NCBI GenBank assembly: GCA_001305055.1
Contig: BBZX01000001.1
Location: 496,001 to 560,000, forward strand
Direction of reading: 5' to 3'
Source: Clostridia bacterium UC5.1-1C12
GTDB lineage: Bacteria; Bacillota_I; Bacilli_A; Erysipelotrichales; Erysipelotrichaceae
DNA length: 64,000 nt
Both the position numbers and the translations under genes were made by a program. Each line of letters starts with the position of its first letter. Position 1 is the stretch's first letter. The notes beneath the pieces were generated by a model. It was not told where the DNA came from and made no database searches. It worked only from the letters and a program-made list of their open reading frames with translations. Positions 23,708-33,285 of this stretch are shown here, piece by piece.

Positions 23708-24186
23708 TTAATCCTTTTGAATAAAGTCTCTTATAGCATTTACTACATTTTCTGTCGTTGAAATATATGGATTTGGTGTAAATTCATCGAGTTTAGCAAG
23801 AATTTCATAAATTTTACTGAAATCATTACAGCTGATCAGATACCCCTGTCTGGCAAACTCTTCCTGAATCTGTAACTGATGATCATTTGTATGCTCACCA
23901 TATTTAGCCAGTCTTGCACATGAAATGACCTTCTTCCCTTTCTTTAATGCGGAAAGAATGGAACCGACACCGGCATGCGTAATAACAACATCAGCCTCAT
24001 TGATCAGCCGGTCAAACTCATCGATCGGCAATAAATCAAACAGCTTCATCGAATCGGTATCAAGCTTAGTACAGCCTGCCTGAACGATCAATTCATCATT
24101 GATCAGATTGTTTTTTTCTGTTCATCCAAAGCTTTCAAAAGCCGTGTAAAGGGTTTATCCTGAGTTCCAAGTATCACTAAAATCAT
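23708..24186 (-). CDS. Alg13/PssE-like glycosyltransferase catalytic subunit (one frame break)
   Basis: About 159 residues of the GT28 C-terminal domain: MILVILGTQDKPFTRL, then ADVVITHAGVGSILSALKKGKKVI, the nucleotide-sugar-binding HAGxGS motif, and EHTNDHQLQIQEEF. The frame shifts in the A7 run near 24115. The ATG at 24186 overlaps the stop of the Alg14-like gene, and this pairing is the rule for PssD/PssE (Cps14F/G) enzymes: this subunit binds the UDP-sugar while the partner anchors it to the membrane. Likely adds an early sugar of the lipid-linked repeat unit. Confidence 0.85.
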
Positions 24187-24659
24187 CAATAAACACCTCC
24201 AACATAAACTGCCTTTGGATAGCATTCCAACATGCTTTCCCACTGTACTAAAAACAGATCAGCAATGGGATAAACTAATTTTCCGGATAATGACTTAGTC
24301 TTAATATTAGCAAAAGTCTCAAGATAGATGATCTTGCTGCCAAACAGCTTCCCGATATAACACATTGGCACTGCTGTATGAGCGCCAGTGCTGACAATGA
24401 ATTCAGGACGCAGCTTGAGCCAAAAGCAGAAACTTTTTAAAATATTATACGGAAATTTAAAGCAATAGGCCAAGAAATGATCCTTGCTGCCATAAACCAG
24501 ATAATCTACACGGCCTGGATACAGCTCCTTTAACTTCATATTGCTCTTTGTCTTCTCGGTAATTAAATGGAAATCCGTATCATTAAACAAAGCCTTCAGC
24601 TGCAGCAATTCATTTAAATGACCGCCGGTGCTGGAAATAAATAAAACCTTGTGTTTCAT
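24186..24659 (-). CDS. Alg14/PssD-like membrane-anchoring glycosyltransferase subunit
   Basis: 157 residues, intact. It begins VLFISSTGGHLNELLQL and contains PEFIVSTGAHTAVPMCYIGKLFG and KIIYLETFANIKTKSLSGKL, all diagnostic of the Alg14/Cps14F family. A hydrophobic patch in the first third would hold it at the inner membrane face. It precedes and overlaps its catalytic partner, with which it forms a two-chain glycosyltransferase. Confidence 0.88.
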   Translation of the reverse strand: MKHKVLFISSTGGHLNELLQLKALFNDTDFHLITEKTKSNMKLKELYPGRVDYLVYGSKDHFLAYCFKFPYNILKSFCFWLKLRPEFIVSTGAHTAVPMCYIGKLFGSKIIYLETFANIKTKSLSGKLVYPIADLFLVQWESMLECYPKAVYVGGVY

Positions 24660-24664
24660 AACCT

Positions 24665-25636
24665 TTACCCCAGTTTATTGACTGTCTTATAATAGACCAG
24701 ATTGGCAGTCAATCGATTAAATGTCAGCAGATACAGGCCTTTAAGACCGGCACCCTTAAAATATTTATTTTTCTTATAATCAGGAAAGCGTTCATGTATC
24801 ATTGACATCGCTTTATCTACAGCTTGATCAAACAGCTTCTTATCAGAATAATTAGCTGCCCGCTTAATGAAGGTCGCATACAAATACCTGACACAGCTGA
24901 ATTCTAATTCATCATGATAGCTTGCCATCAAGCCAAGCTTTTCATAGTCAGAAAGAATTTGCTGCCAATTCTTAATGTAATCAAACAGCCGCTCATCATA
25001 AGTATAGGTAATGGCACCTGGATGCTGAACATATTGATTAAAAGGTTCCTTCACGGTTCCAATTGACTTTATATAGGGATACAGCCGATAAATGAATTCC
25101 ATATCCTCATACCAGACACCCTTGGTAAAACGCACGCCATGGTCAAACAAACGGCGATGATAAATTTTATTCCAAGGTGCGGGATATATACGTGTCATAC
25201 TTTCCTTGATTGCTTCAAAATCGTGCAGATCACTTTCGATATGACTGGATACCGTTTTTGTCTTGCCATCCTCAAAAATGTAGTCCATGTCGCAGCAAAC
25301 TAAATCAAAATCTTCACTTTCAGCCTTTTGAATCATCTTTTCAAACATATCCTCACGGATATAATCATCACTGTCGATAAAACTGATATATTCGCCGCTG
25401 GCAATCTTCAGCCCGGCATTGCGGGCATCCGATATACCGCCGTTGGGCTTCTTGATACAAGTAATACAAGAATGCACCTGCATATATTCATCAATAATCA
25501 CCTGCGATTGATCAGGACTTGCATCGTTCACAAGTATGATTTCATAATCAGTAAATGACTGTGCTAAAATTGAATCCAGACATTTTCTTAAATAACGTTC
25601 AGTATTGTAAACCGGTACGATAACACTTAATTTCAT
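24665..25636 (-). CDS. family 2 glycosyltransferase
   Basis: 323 residues, intact. GT-A fold N-terminus SVIVPVYNTERYLRKCLDSIL, nucleotide-sugar site with VNDASPD and the metal-binding SFIDSDDYI (a DxD-like motif), and the conserved acceptor-side APWNKIYHR and WYEDMEF segments. The C-terminal ~100 residues are helical and basic, consistent with membrane association. It is one of three similar GT2 enzymes of this operon, probably acting sequentially on the lipid-linked glycan. Donor and acceptor cannot be deduced. Confidence 0.9.
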   Translation of the reverse strand: MKLSVIVPVYNTERYLRKCLDSILAQSFTDYEIILVNDASPDQSQVIIDEYMQVHSCITCIKKPNGGISDARNAGLKIASGEYISFIDSDDYIREDMFEKMIQKAESEDFDLVCCDMDYIFEDGKTKTVSSHIESDLHDFEAIKESMTRIYPAPWNKIYHRRLFDHGVRFTKGVWYEDMEFIYRLYPYIKSIGTVKEPFNQYVQHPGAITYTYDERLFDYIKNWQQILSDYEKLGLMASYHDELEFSCVRYLYATFIKRAANYSDKKLFDQAVDKAMSMIHERFPDYKKNKYFKGAGLKGLYLLTFNRLTANLVYYKTVNKLG

Positions 25637-25644
25637 AACTCCTC

Positions 25645-26598
25645 CTATCCGCGCAGCTTGATTAACAGCTTTGCAAAGGTAAAATGCCCTTTCATCAGAC
25701 TTTCACAATATAATCTGAAAGCAAATGGTTTTGCTTGATAATAGACATTATTCTGCCACTTAGGAAAATTGCTTTTAAGGGTGTTTAAACATTCATTAAA
25801 TTCAGTATATTTATTAAATGCCAGAAAACGATAGGATGCGATATAACAGAGCTGATAGATTGACAGATACTCAATTTCGGTCAGATAGGCACTGTCTTGA
25901 AAAGCATCAATAGTCCGCTGCATCGCCTGAATGATTTCCAAAGTACGGACAGAAAAGGTACTTTTAGATGTGATGGAATCATTCCGCTGGCGATAATTAA
26001 CTAAAGGTTTTTGATAATGGATAATATTCTTACAAACCTTAACATAAGCAGGGGTTGTCGCAATATCTTCATACCAGATTCTGGCTGGAAACAGCGTCTG
26101 ATTGGCTTCATAGCATGAACGCCGAATCAGCTTATTCCAAGCGCATGGATTGGCTAATAAGTATGTTTCAGAAGTCATTGCATCAAATTCTCTGGGCAGT
26201 GCGCAACGTTTTTCTCTATGATCCTCACTATAATATTCAAAGTAATCAAAATTAACCAGATCGGCTTGTTTGGCATCCGCATATTCAATCAATTCGGACA
26301 GCACATCAGGCTCATAAAAATCATCGCTGTCAAGAAAGGCAAGATACTCACCCTGTGCCTTAGCAGCACCGCTGTTGCGGGCATCCCCCAATCCCCCATT
26401 TTGTTTATCAACGAGAATGAATAATTCAGGATACTTACCGACATATTCTTCCAGAATTAACTTTGAGCCATCGGTTGAGCCATCATTCACCACGATTACT
26501 TCCAAATCAACATTCTTTTGCGCCAAGACTGAATCCAAACATTCACGCAGATAGGCTTCTACATTATATACGGGTATCACCAGACTTAGCTTTTTCAT
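25645..26598 (-). CDS. family 2 glycosyltransferase
   Basis: 317 residues, intact, with the same layout as its neighbour: SLVIPVYNVEAYLRECLDSVL, VVNDGSTDGS, AFLDSDDFY, then NPCAWNKLIRR and WYEDIAT. Its start overlaps the stop of the GT4 gene by four bases. Similarity of layout to the flanking GT2 genes suggests duplication followed by divergence of specificity. Confidence 0.9.
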   Translation of the reverse strand: MKKLSLVIPVYNVEAYLRECLDSVLAQKNVDLEVIVVNDGSTDGSKLILEEYVGKYPELFILVDKQNGGLGDARNSGAAKAQGEYLAFLDSDDFYEPDVLSELIEYADAKQADLVNFDYFEYYSEDHREKRCALPREFDAMTSETYLLANPCAWNKLIRRSCYEANQTLFPARIWYEDIATTPAYVKVCKNIIHYQKPLVNYRQRNDSITSKSTFSVRTLEIIQAMQRTIDAFQDSAYLTEIEYLSIYQLCYIASYRFLAFNKYTEFNECLNTLKSNFPKWQNNVYYQAKPFAFRLYCESLMKGHFTFAKLLIKLRG

Positions 26599-27752
26599 CC
26601 ATTGTTCTCCTTTAATTCATCAAACAGTTCAAGCCACTGCTGATAGATGGCTGACATATGAAATTGCTTCGCAAATTTCTTACTGGCACTGCCGAGTTTA
26701 AGACGCAGCGCTTCATCAATCATAATTTGAGCCATAGCTTTTTTATAAGCCTCAGCATCATTTTGAGCAATTAAAAAACCGGTTTCACCATCGATGATTT
26801 CTTCCTTCGCAGCTTCACCAAAATCAAAAGCCAGACAAGGTACACCACATTCATTTGCTTCCAGCACGACTAAGGCAAAACCTTCATACTCAGATGTCAG
26901 CAATAACAATGAACTATTCAGATACGCCGACTTAGGGTCAGCGGTAGGTCCCAGATAATGAATATGTGAATTGCGCTGCATTACTGCCTTAACTTCATCA
27001 CTTAATTCACCCATGCCTACCAAATCGAGCTCCCAGTAATTAATTTTATATTCACGGATCGTTTCATCAAACAGCTTGACCAATAAATCAACACGCTTCT
27101 CTGATGAAAAGCGTCCGATAAACAACGCATGATTGCTCATGCAAGAGCTTTCTTCTAATGATTCGAAATTAATCGGATTATAGATATAGGAAGAATTCGA
27201 TAAACCAGCAGCTTTCGCCCTTTTACAAGTCGCGTCACTCAACCAAAGCAGTCGGCCGGCACGATCATTAAACTTTTTAAAAAACGGCAGCTGGGTACGG
27301 TGCGCTTCGACCTGATTAAACGTTGTATGATAGTGATTGATCGTTTTTTTCAAATAGGCCGTCGGTACCGCTTCTAAGCATTCATAATGTGAACAGATAA
27401 TAAAGTCAGGATCTATTTTGCCGATTTCCAGCTTACATTTTTCGAAGTCCAATTTCAGGGAAAGATCAAAATGACGGCGATCTTTAATCTGCCCCATTCC
27501 CCGTAATAAATGTCCTCCCTTAAACATTTTTAGCGCATCGCTTAACAGCGGTGTATCCCATATTTCATCCGCATTAATCACGAGTTTTTTGGCCGTGTTG
27601 GGATATGGCAGCAAATCGCTGCGGCCGCTGGAACGTATAGATACGAAAAAGACTTCATGACCTTCATGAAGAAATTTTCTTGCCAGCGAGCAGTTAACCA
27701 TAAAAGAGCCGCCCATGGTATCATAAACATTTTGGAGAAACAATAGTTTCAT
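26595..27752 (-). CDS. family 4 glycosyltransferase (GT-B)
   Basis: 385 residues, intact. N-terminal Rossmann domain (MKLLFLQNVYDTMGGSF) and C-terminal donor-binding domain with ALFIGRFSSEKRVDLLVKLF, HYLGPTADPKSAY and the EYEGFALVVLEANECGVPCLAF segment, whose E-x7-E is the GT4 signature. It would transfer a sugar with retention of configuration at the cytosolic membrane face. It lies between wzy and a GT2 gene. Confidence 0.9.
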   Translation of the reverse strand: MKLLFLQNVYDTMGGSFMVNCSLARKFLHEGHEVFFVSIRSSGRSDLLPYPNTAKKLVINADEIWDTPLLSDALKMFKGGHLLRGMGQIKDRRHFDLSLKLDFEKCKLEIGKIDPDFIICSHYECLEAVPTAYLKKTINHYHTTFNQVEAHRTQLPFFKKFNDRAGRLLWLSDATCKRAKAAGLSNSSYIYNPINFESLEESSCMSNHALFIGRFSSEKRVDLLVKLFDETIREYKINYWELDLVGMGELSDEVKAVMQRNSHIHYLGPTADPKSAYLNSSLLLLTSEYEGFALVVLEANECGVPCLAFDFGEAAKEEIIDGETGFLIAQNDAEAYKKAMAQIMIDEALRLKLGSASKKFAKQFHMSAIYQQWLELFDELKENNG

Positions 27753-27753
27753 G

Positions 27754-29249
27754 CTATCCCTCCCGCTTTGTATTCAATAAAAGCATTGCCCCATAATATG
27801 CCATGAAAATCATATTCAACAGCTTGCCAAAGGTATGCCCGGCAATATAAGCTGTCACAAAATAAGCACAGAGCGCCACGCCAAGCGCCAGATTCAATCC
27901 ATTAGCATGATGCTTCATGTCTTTTAGAATTCGAATTAAGGCTAACAGAACAACACCGATAAACGGCAGTATCAGCAGCACTACACCGCCGATACCAAAA
28001 ATGTAATATTCAAAGACATAATCTCTTTCCGTATAAGGAACACCGGATGTATATCCGATACCTAAATACTTATCCATCGGATTATCATTTTTAGCGATGA
28101 TATCATTAATCATAAACGTTTTAAAATTACGGTTATCACGGTTCAAACGACGGTCGCGAGTGATGACCTTCACCCAGAATTCAAGATTATCCGCTACTGG
28201 ATATTGTTCAAGATATTCACCGTTAACATAATAGAACCAATATTCATGATTGATGTAGTTAACCATTTCATTATCACTCATCGGCGGCAATTCTTCTTTT
28301 TCCTCACGATCCGGATTCAAATCGAGATATTTCATATAGTCAATTCTTAGTTTAGAAGGTGATTTCGTATATAAGCCAAAAGAAGCAACCAGCACCACAA
28401 CTAATAAGGGCAATACCTTTTTATTCTTGATTTTTTCAAATTTCAGCAGATGCAGCACAAATGTACCAACAATCATTACCGCTAAGATGATCAATGTACC
28501 CTGAGCGGCTGTTTTCGTGCCAATCATCAGCATTGCCAATGACTGCAGAATCACTAAGCCAAAATTCTTCCAATTAAACTTTGCGATGCATTCCGAAACA
28601 ATCAACGGCATCATCGCAAACATCAATGAGCTGATCTGATTGGCTGAATAAAAGAAGCCTCGGGATGAGTACAGCTCAAACTCTGAATCGGCATGCAGAG
28701 AACTCCATGAAAAGATACCGCCTAAAATGCGTTCATTTTCAGTGCTGTAAGAGACTAAGGAGATGCCGGTAACATTGGTGATCACGATCACCGCTGACAG
28801 GATCAATGATACCGTCTTGATCGCATTCATAAATGAATTGTTATCCATGCCTAAAGTAAATATTGAAATCATCAACGTGATTGGCATGACATAGGCACGC
28901 ATAATATAATAGACATCGCGCAGCCAGCTCTTGTCCTTTGCTAATTCAGGAATTATAGAAGCATCAAATTTACCGGTATTTATGACATGCAATACTAAAT
29001 AAACAGCCAGTACAGCAAAATAAGCGCCATACATCAGCAGATGTTTTTTATCCTTAGCTTCAATCAAATGAAGCAGCGCCATAAGGACAGCAAAGCCAAT
29101 TAAACCGATATTGATCAGTTCTTCAATTGCAAAACCGGCAATACTGATGCTATCCTGAAAAAAGTACGATATATATCTAACAGCGGCTGAAGTATCAGCA
29201 CAAACATTAGATATTTTTCAAATTTAAGATTATTCAGCTTCTTAATCAT
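27754..29249 (-). CDS. wzy: Wzy-like O-antigen/capsule polymerase (one frame break)
   Basis: About 498 residues, with some ten hydrophobic segments, an internal ~120-residue extracellular loop (roughly residues 290-400 of the full protein) and no enzymatic motif, which is the usual picture of Wzy polymerases. The N-terminus MIKKLNNLKFEKYLMFVLILQPLLD overlaps the end of the preceding GT2 gene by eight bases; one T is missing in the T6 run near 29165. It would polymerise the flipped repeat units outside the membrane. Ligase activity is an alternative for this fold. Confidence 0.78.
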
Positions 29250-30201
29250 TCACTTCACTCCTAATTTTCTGTTTTGAGGCTACCAGTTTTTTCACCAGCT
29301 TTGCCTGATGCTTATAAAATAACCAACCGATCAGCCGTTCCTTTTTTGAACGCTGAACAACATACGGATTCTTATGCCACTGAGGAAAATACCGCTTCAT
29401 TAAGTCAGCAATCTCATCGATTACTTCTAAATGATCATGTTCAAGAAAATAGCGGCTGCTGTTTTGCAGCATATGCTCATAGACCACCGCTTCTGCTTCA
29501 TCATGAAAACGCTGCATATCAAGGCCCTTGATCAATAACTCTGAGGCTTTTAAAATATCCTTGCTTCTTTCACGATAACCGTCACCGCGCATAATCGAAC
29601 ATGCTGACTGCCAGTAATGGATATATGGCTTTTTAACATAGGTAATCGCAGTAGCCCAGTTTGCCAGCTGCGGAATCAGCGCATAATCCTCATAGATCAT
29701 CCCCTTTGCAAAATGCAGATGATGATCTGTAAATAATGAACGCTTCATCAGTTTATTCCACGGACAAGGATCACAAAGCACATATTGGGCCGGTGTTAAA
29801 GAACCGGCAGGAAAATGATGACCCATGTCAAAATATTCCTGATGTGATCCCCAGTCAAAATAAGCATCATAAAGAAGAATGTCACTCTTCGTATCTACTG
29901 CCTGCTGCAGCAAGCTTAAATAAGCATCTGCTGCCGCAAAATCATCAGAATCAAGATAGGTGATGTATTCACCTTCAGCTGCATCTAAGGCCGTATTACG
30001 GGCTTTAGAAACACCGCCGTTTTGCTGATGGATGACTTTAACACGCTCATACTCAGATAGAATCTGCGCTGTCCGATCCTGACTGCCGTCATCCACCACA
30101 ATAATCTCAATCTCTTCATTTAATGAAGGAATCAGTGAGTCAATACAGCGCTTTATGGTAGACTCCGCATTATAAGCCGTAATTAATATGCTCAGCTTCA
30201 T
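29242..30201 (-). CDS. family 2 glycosyltransferase
   Basis: 319 residues, intact. SILITAYNAESTIKRCIDSLI, VVDDGSQDRT, TYLDSDDFAA and DPCPWNKLMKRS identify a GT-A enzyme like the other two GT2 proteins in the operon. Four-base overlap with the flippase gene upstream and eight-base overlap with wzy downstream indicate tight operon packing. Confidence 0.9.
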   Translation of the reverse strand: MKLSILITAYNAESTIKRCIDSLIPSLNEEIEIIVVDDGSQDRTAQILSEYERVKVIHQQNGGVSKARNTALDAAEGEYITYLDSDDFAAADAYLSLLQQAVDTKSDILLYDAYFDWGSHQEYFDMGHHFPAGSLTPAQYVLCDPCPWNKLMKRSLFTDHHLHFAKGMIYEDYALIPQLANWATAITYVKKPYIHYWQSACSIMRGDGYRERSKDILKASELLIKGLDMQRFHDEAEAVVYEHMLQNSSRYFLEHDHLEVIDEIADLMKRYFPQWHKNPYVVQRSKKERLIGWLFYKHQAKLVKKLVASKQKIRSEVND

Positions 30202-31715
30202 GCCTTACCCACCCTTCTTTTAATCATATCAAATACACGATTCATAAAAATTGCTTGTCCGCTGATCTTATATACCGCAAAAACAATCACAAAATTCAGC
30301 ACAAACAGAATACATGAACTGACAAACCAGCTTAGATAACCGCTGAAATCAAAGAAAGGCAGTAAATTCACAAAGCCCAGAGACAGAATAATCATCAACG
30401 CTATAAATAACAGATTCTTACCATAGTATGGCATAACTTTTTCATCAAATACTTGATGATAAATGATTCTTGGCTTAATAAAATAATCAGAAATCAGATA
30501 AGCGATAAAGGTTGCTATTAATACACCTGGCAAGCCAATGATATTAATCAATGTTAAAGATAAAGTAAGATTGACCGCGCATTCAATAATCGGACACAAA
30601 CGCGTTTCCTTAAACAGTCCCGCCGCATTGGTATAAGTCGTCAGCGGCATGCGTATTACATAATAAAACAGCTGCAGTACAAAACAAACTGCCATGGCCC
30701 AATTCGTATTAAATAAGCCTGGCTGCCAGACATCAATAAACTGATTAATTACTAATACAAGCGGTACACAGACGATGCTTGCAATGAAGAAAGACAGATT
30801 ATTTAATTCATTAAATACTTCAAATGCCCGCTTTTTATCCCGTGCCAGCAAATCACCGACACCTGCCGTCACACTGTATGTAATCTTGCCGATCATCGTC
30901 ATTAGATTATCGGTAATGTATTGATAAGCGGTATAGAATGGAACCACCGCCATTCCTAATACAACGCCGATGATCATAGAATCAATATTATAAGCAACCA
31001 TCGTGCCAATCTTATGGATCAGCAGATTCTTTACGTCTCCCAGCATTTCATAATCTTTATTTTCTGCTTTGAAATTAACCTCAGGATAAGCTCTTTTACT
31101 TAAAAAATAGATAATGATTGAGGAAGCAATATTGCAGAAAGCTAATAGTAAATACATTTCAATCAAACCATAGCCATTCATCAACAGAATAATTTCCACG
31201 ATACTCTTAAAAATCATAAAGCTCTGTAAGACCATATTCGTGACATATTTCCGCTGACCTGCCTCAAATAACGATTTATTGACAACCACAAGATATGGAA
31301 TAACTGAACTGATTAAATAAATCAGAAAGGTTATCTGCATATAACTGTATGTAATCGTTGATCCAGCTTCCCGCTTAAAGAAAAAGAATACAAAGAAGGA
31401 AACAACGATGCCAATGATCAGCATCGCCGCACCAATCAAATTAAAAATACGTTTGCCGCCGCTTACAAGGGCGCTGATCTTATCCGTATCACTATCGGCG
31501 ATGGGTTTATAAAGTCTAAAAATCAAAGCCGAGGCAAGGCCTCCATCCATGATTGAAAGATAGGTCATAATATTCACATAAAGGGTATTCATTCCTGATA
31601 ATTCTTCGCCTAAATTAACATTGATCAGCTTCAGCTTCAACAAACCGATCAAGGTAATTAAAATCAGCGGAAAGAAATCAGTCAGGAAGTTATAAAGCGC
31701 TCTTTTCGTTCGCAT
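30198..31715 (-). CDS. wzx: Wzx-like oligosaccharide flippase
   Basis: About 505 residues with 12-14 predicted membrane helices, beginning RALYNFLTDFFPLILITLIGLL, and the family-typical GLASALIFRLYKPIA segment after helix 2. Polysaccharide-transporter (MATE-like) fold. AAAGGAGCAGCC precedes the ATG at 31715, which lies 26 bases inside the end of licD. It would flip lipid-linked repeat units to the outer face for polymerisation by Wzy. Confidence 0.87.
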   Translation of the reverse strand: MRTKRALYNFLTDFFPLILITLIGLLKLKLINVNLGEELSGMNTLYVNIMTYLSIMDGGLASALIFRLYKPIADSDTDKISALVSGGKRIFNLIGAAMLIIGIVVSFFVFFFFKREAGSTITYSYMQITFLIYLISSVIPYLVVVNKSLFEAGQRKYVTNMVLQSFMIFKSIVEIILLMNGYGLIEMYLLLAFCNIASSIIIYFLSKRAYPEVNFKAENKDYEMLGDVKNLLIHKIGTMVAYNIDSMIIGVVLGMAVVPFYTAYQYITDNLMTMIGKITYSVTAGVGDLLARDKKRAFEVFNELNNLSFFIASIVCVPLVLVINQFIDVWQPGLFNTNWAMAVCFVLQLFYYVIRMPLTTYTNAAGLFKETRLCPIIECAVNLTLSLTLINIIGLPGVLIATFIAYLISDYFIKPRIIYHQVFDEKVMPYYGKNLLFIALMIILSLGFVNLLPFFDFSGYLSWFVSSCILFVLNFVIVFAVYKISGQAIFMNRVFDMIKRRVGKA

Positions 31716-32543
31716 GGCTGCTCCTTTCACTTCGGTATGTTTTATAATCCCTTTCTAAATCAACAAGAATATTGCCATGACCGCCGCGCTGTTCCATTGG
31801 CGGCAGCTGCATATAATCGCCATAATAGCTGCGCAGACACGCATCATATTCCTTATTGATCATAAACATGGCATCCTCAAAAGGAACTTCGATACTTTGC
31901 TCATAGATTGCCTTTGGAAAGCTGACATCATAAATATGGCAGCCATTGCATAAATAATAGTTACATTCCTCCTGCGCATGCGAACGGATTAATTTCTCAT
32001 AAGCATGATCTCTTACAAAATCACAAAAAGCTCTTGGAAAATATTTCAGCTTATCATTCTCATAAAAATACTTACCCAAATGATACTCATTCAACCGCTT
32101 TGATGAGAAGAAAGTTACCAGCTTAGCCAGCCGTGCATCTTTCTTATCCAGCTTTGCATATGGGTATGGCAGCAATGGAAAAATATCTATACAAATTCCA
32201 TTATGTGTTGGATAATCTACCATATCGGCCATTACGGAGGTCGTATCATTGATTCTTATTTTAGCCCAGCTCGAATAATAATAAGGATCGCTTTTCCAAT
32301 CCTGATAGAAATATTTCGCGTCTAATTCTTGCGCGCATACTTCTTTAAAACGCAGGTAATCATCCATTTTCATTGATACATCAATATCATCATCCATGGA
32401 ATGAATCCTTTGTGACGGATGGCGCCAATGGCGCTGCCCCATGAAAGAAAATACTCGATCTTATGCTTACGGCATAGCCGGTCAATTTCCTTCAGGCATT
32501 CCAGCTCTTTCAGCTGCAACGCTCGCAGATCAAAATCACGCAT
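31690..32543 (-). CDS. LicD-family phosphotransferase (one frame break)
   Basis: About 285 residues. The N-terminus, from ATG 32543 behind AAGGAG, reads ELECLKEIDRLCRKHKIEYF then SWGSAIGAIRHKGFIPW; with one missing G near 32402 the family motif PWDDDIDV is restored. The C-terminal half includes GICIDIFPLLPYP and CNGCHIYD. LicD proteins attach phosphocholine or other phospho-substituents to surface glycans by nucleotidyltransferase-fold chemistry. First gene of the glycan operon; a 15-bp palindrome lies in its leader. Confidence 0.85.
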
Positions 32544-32561
32544 ACAATTCTCCTTATAGTA

Positions 32562-32576
32562 ACACTTTAAAAGTGT
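32562..32576. promoter_or_regulatory. 15-bp palindrome in the leader of the glycan operon
   Basis: ACACTTT and AAAGTGT flank one base, 19-33 bases upstream of the licD ATG. A TATAAT on the minus strand lies further upstream, so the palindrome would be within the transcribed leader: a possible operator or small hairpin. Confidence 0.45.
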
Positions 32577-32689
32577 AATGATGTGTCAAACCCTTATTTA
32601 TTATATCATGTTTTATTAATTTTACTTAAAAAAACATGAAGCTGCATAAACAAGACTCAATGGTCTAAACTAACTGCGAGGTGCCGCCG

Positions 32690-33196
32690 ATGAAAAAACT
32701 ACTGATAGCCTGTCTGCTGCTGACGCAGCTAAATACTCAAAAGCCAACACATGAAGCCGTCATATTTAATGTTAAAACAGATACCTTCTACCTTGTAGAA
32801 TATACCGATTCATTAGATTTAATTCATGTCCGTCATTTGAATGAAAACACTCGCATACCCATCGCCTGTATGAATAACGAAGTAATGCCATTGCGAAAGA
32901 TTAACTTCTCCGCATCGCCAAAATGTCTGATGAATTCTCTGAACAATGCCTTTCAGCTAAACCTTGACAGCTACGTGGATCTGCAGGATCAATTAGGCAT
33001 CGAAGATCTGAAGACACTGGCGGCGAATAAAAATCTAGTGGATCTTTTAAAAGCGATTCAGCTGGTAAGAACCAATCTGTCCATCACTACTTTTTATTCC
33101 CTTTATGACGCATACACGAAGCTGGATGAATTAACCCTTATTCATGAATATCCGGTGCTGATTAAAAAACGCTTCGGATTATCTTCCTTTAAGTAA
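32690..33196 (+). CDS. small secreted LCP-like (LytR-CpsA-Psr-like) protein, possibly inactive
   Basis: 168 residues. ATG at 32690 follows GAGGTG and begins with a short hydrophobic signal (MKKLLIACLLLTQLN). The middle resembles a shortened LCP domain: a KINFSASPKCLMNSLNNAF-type segment followed by LNLDSYVDLQ, equivalent to the LCP core that leads into the lipid-binding pocket. The usual catalytic arginine motifs are not visible and the length is about half that of an LCP enzyme. It is divergent from the glycan operon, where an LCP enzyme would normally attach polymer to peptidoglycan. The assignment is my inference from pattern. Confidence 0.45.
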   Translation: MKKLLIACLLLTQLNTQKPTHEAVIFNVKTDTFYLVEYTDSLDLIHVRHLNENTRIPIACMNNEVMPLRKINFSASPKCLMNSLNNAFQLNLDSYVDLQDQLGIEDLKTLAANKNLVDLLKAIQLVRTNLSITTFYSLYDAYTKLDELTLIHEYPVLIKKRFGLSSFK

Positions 33197-33250
33197 TTTT
33201 GCCGAACCTTGAACACTGCATAAAAAGAAAGAAAAACTGTCATATGAATA

Positions 33251-33279
33251 AAAACGGCTTTAATTAAAAGGCCGTTCAA
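33251..33279 (-). terminator. terminator (CDF transporter gene; possibly bidirectional)
   Basis: AACGGC and GCCGTT pair around an AT-rich loop and are followed by TTTTAT on the minus strand. Confidence 0.75.
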
Positions 33280-33285
33280 AGGTTA

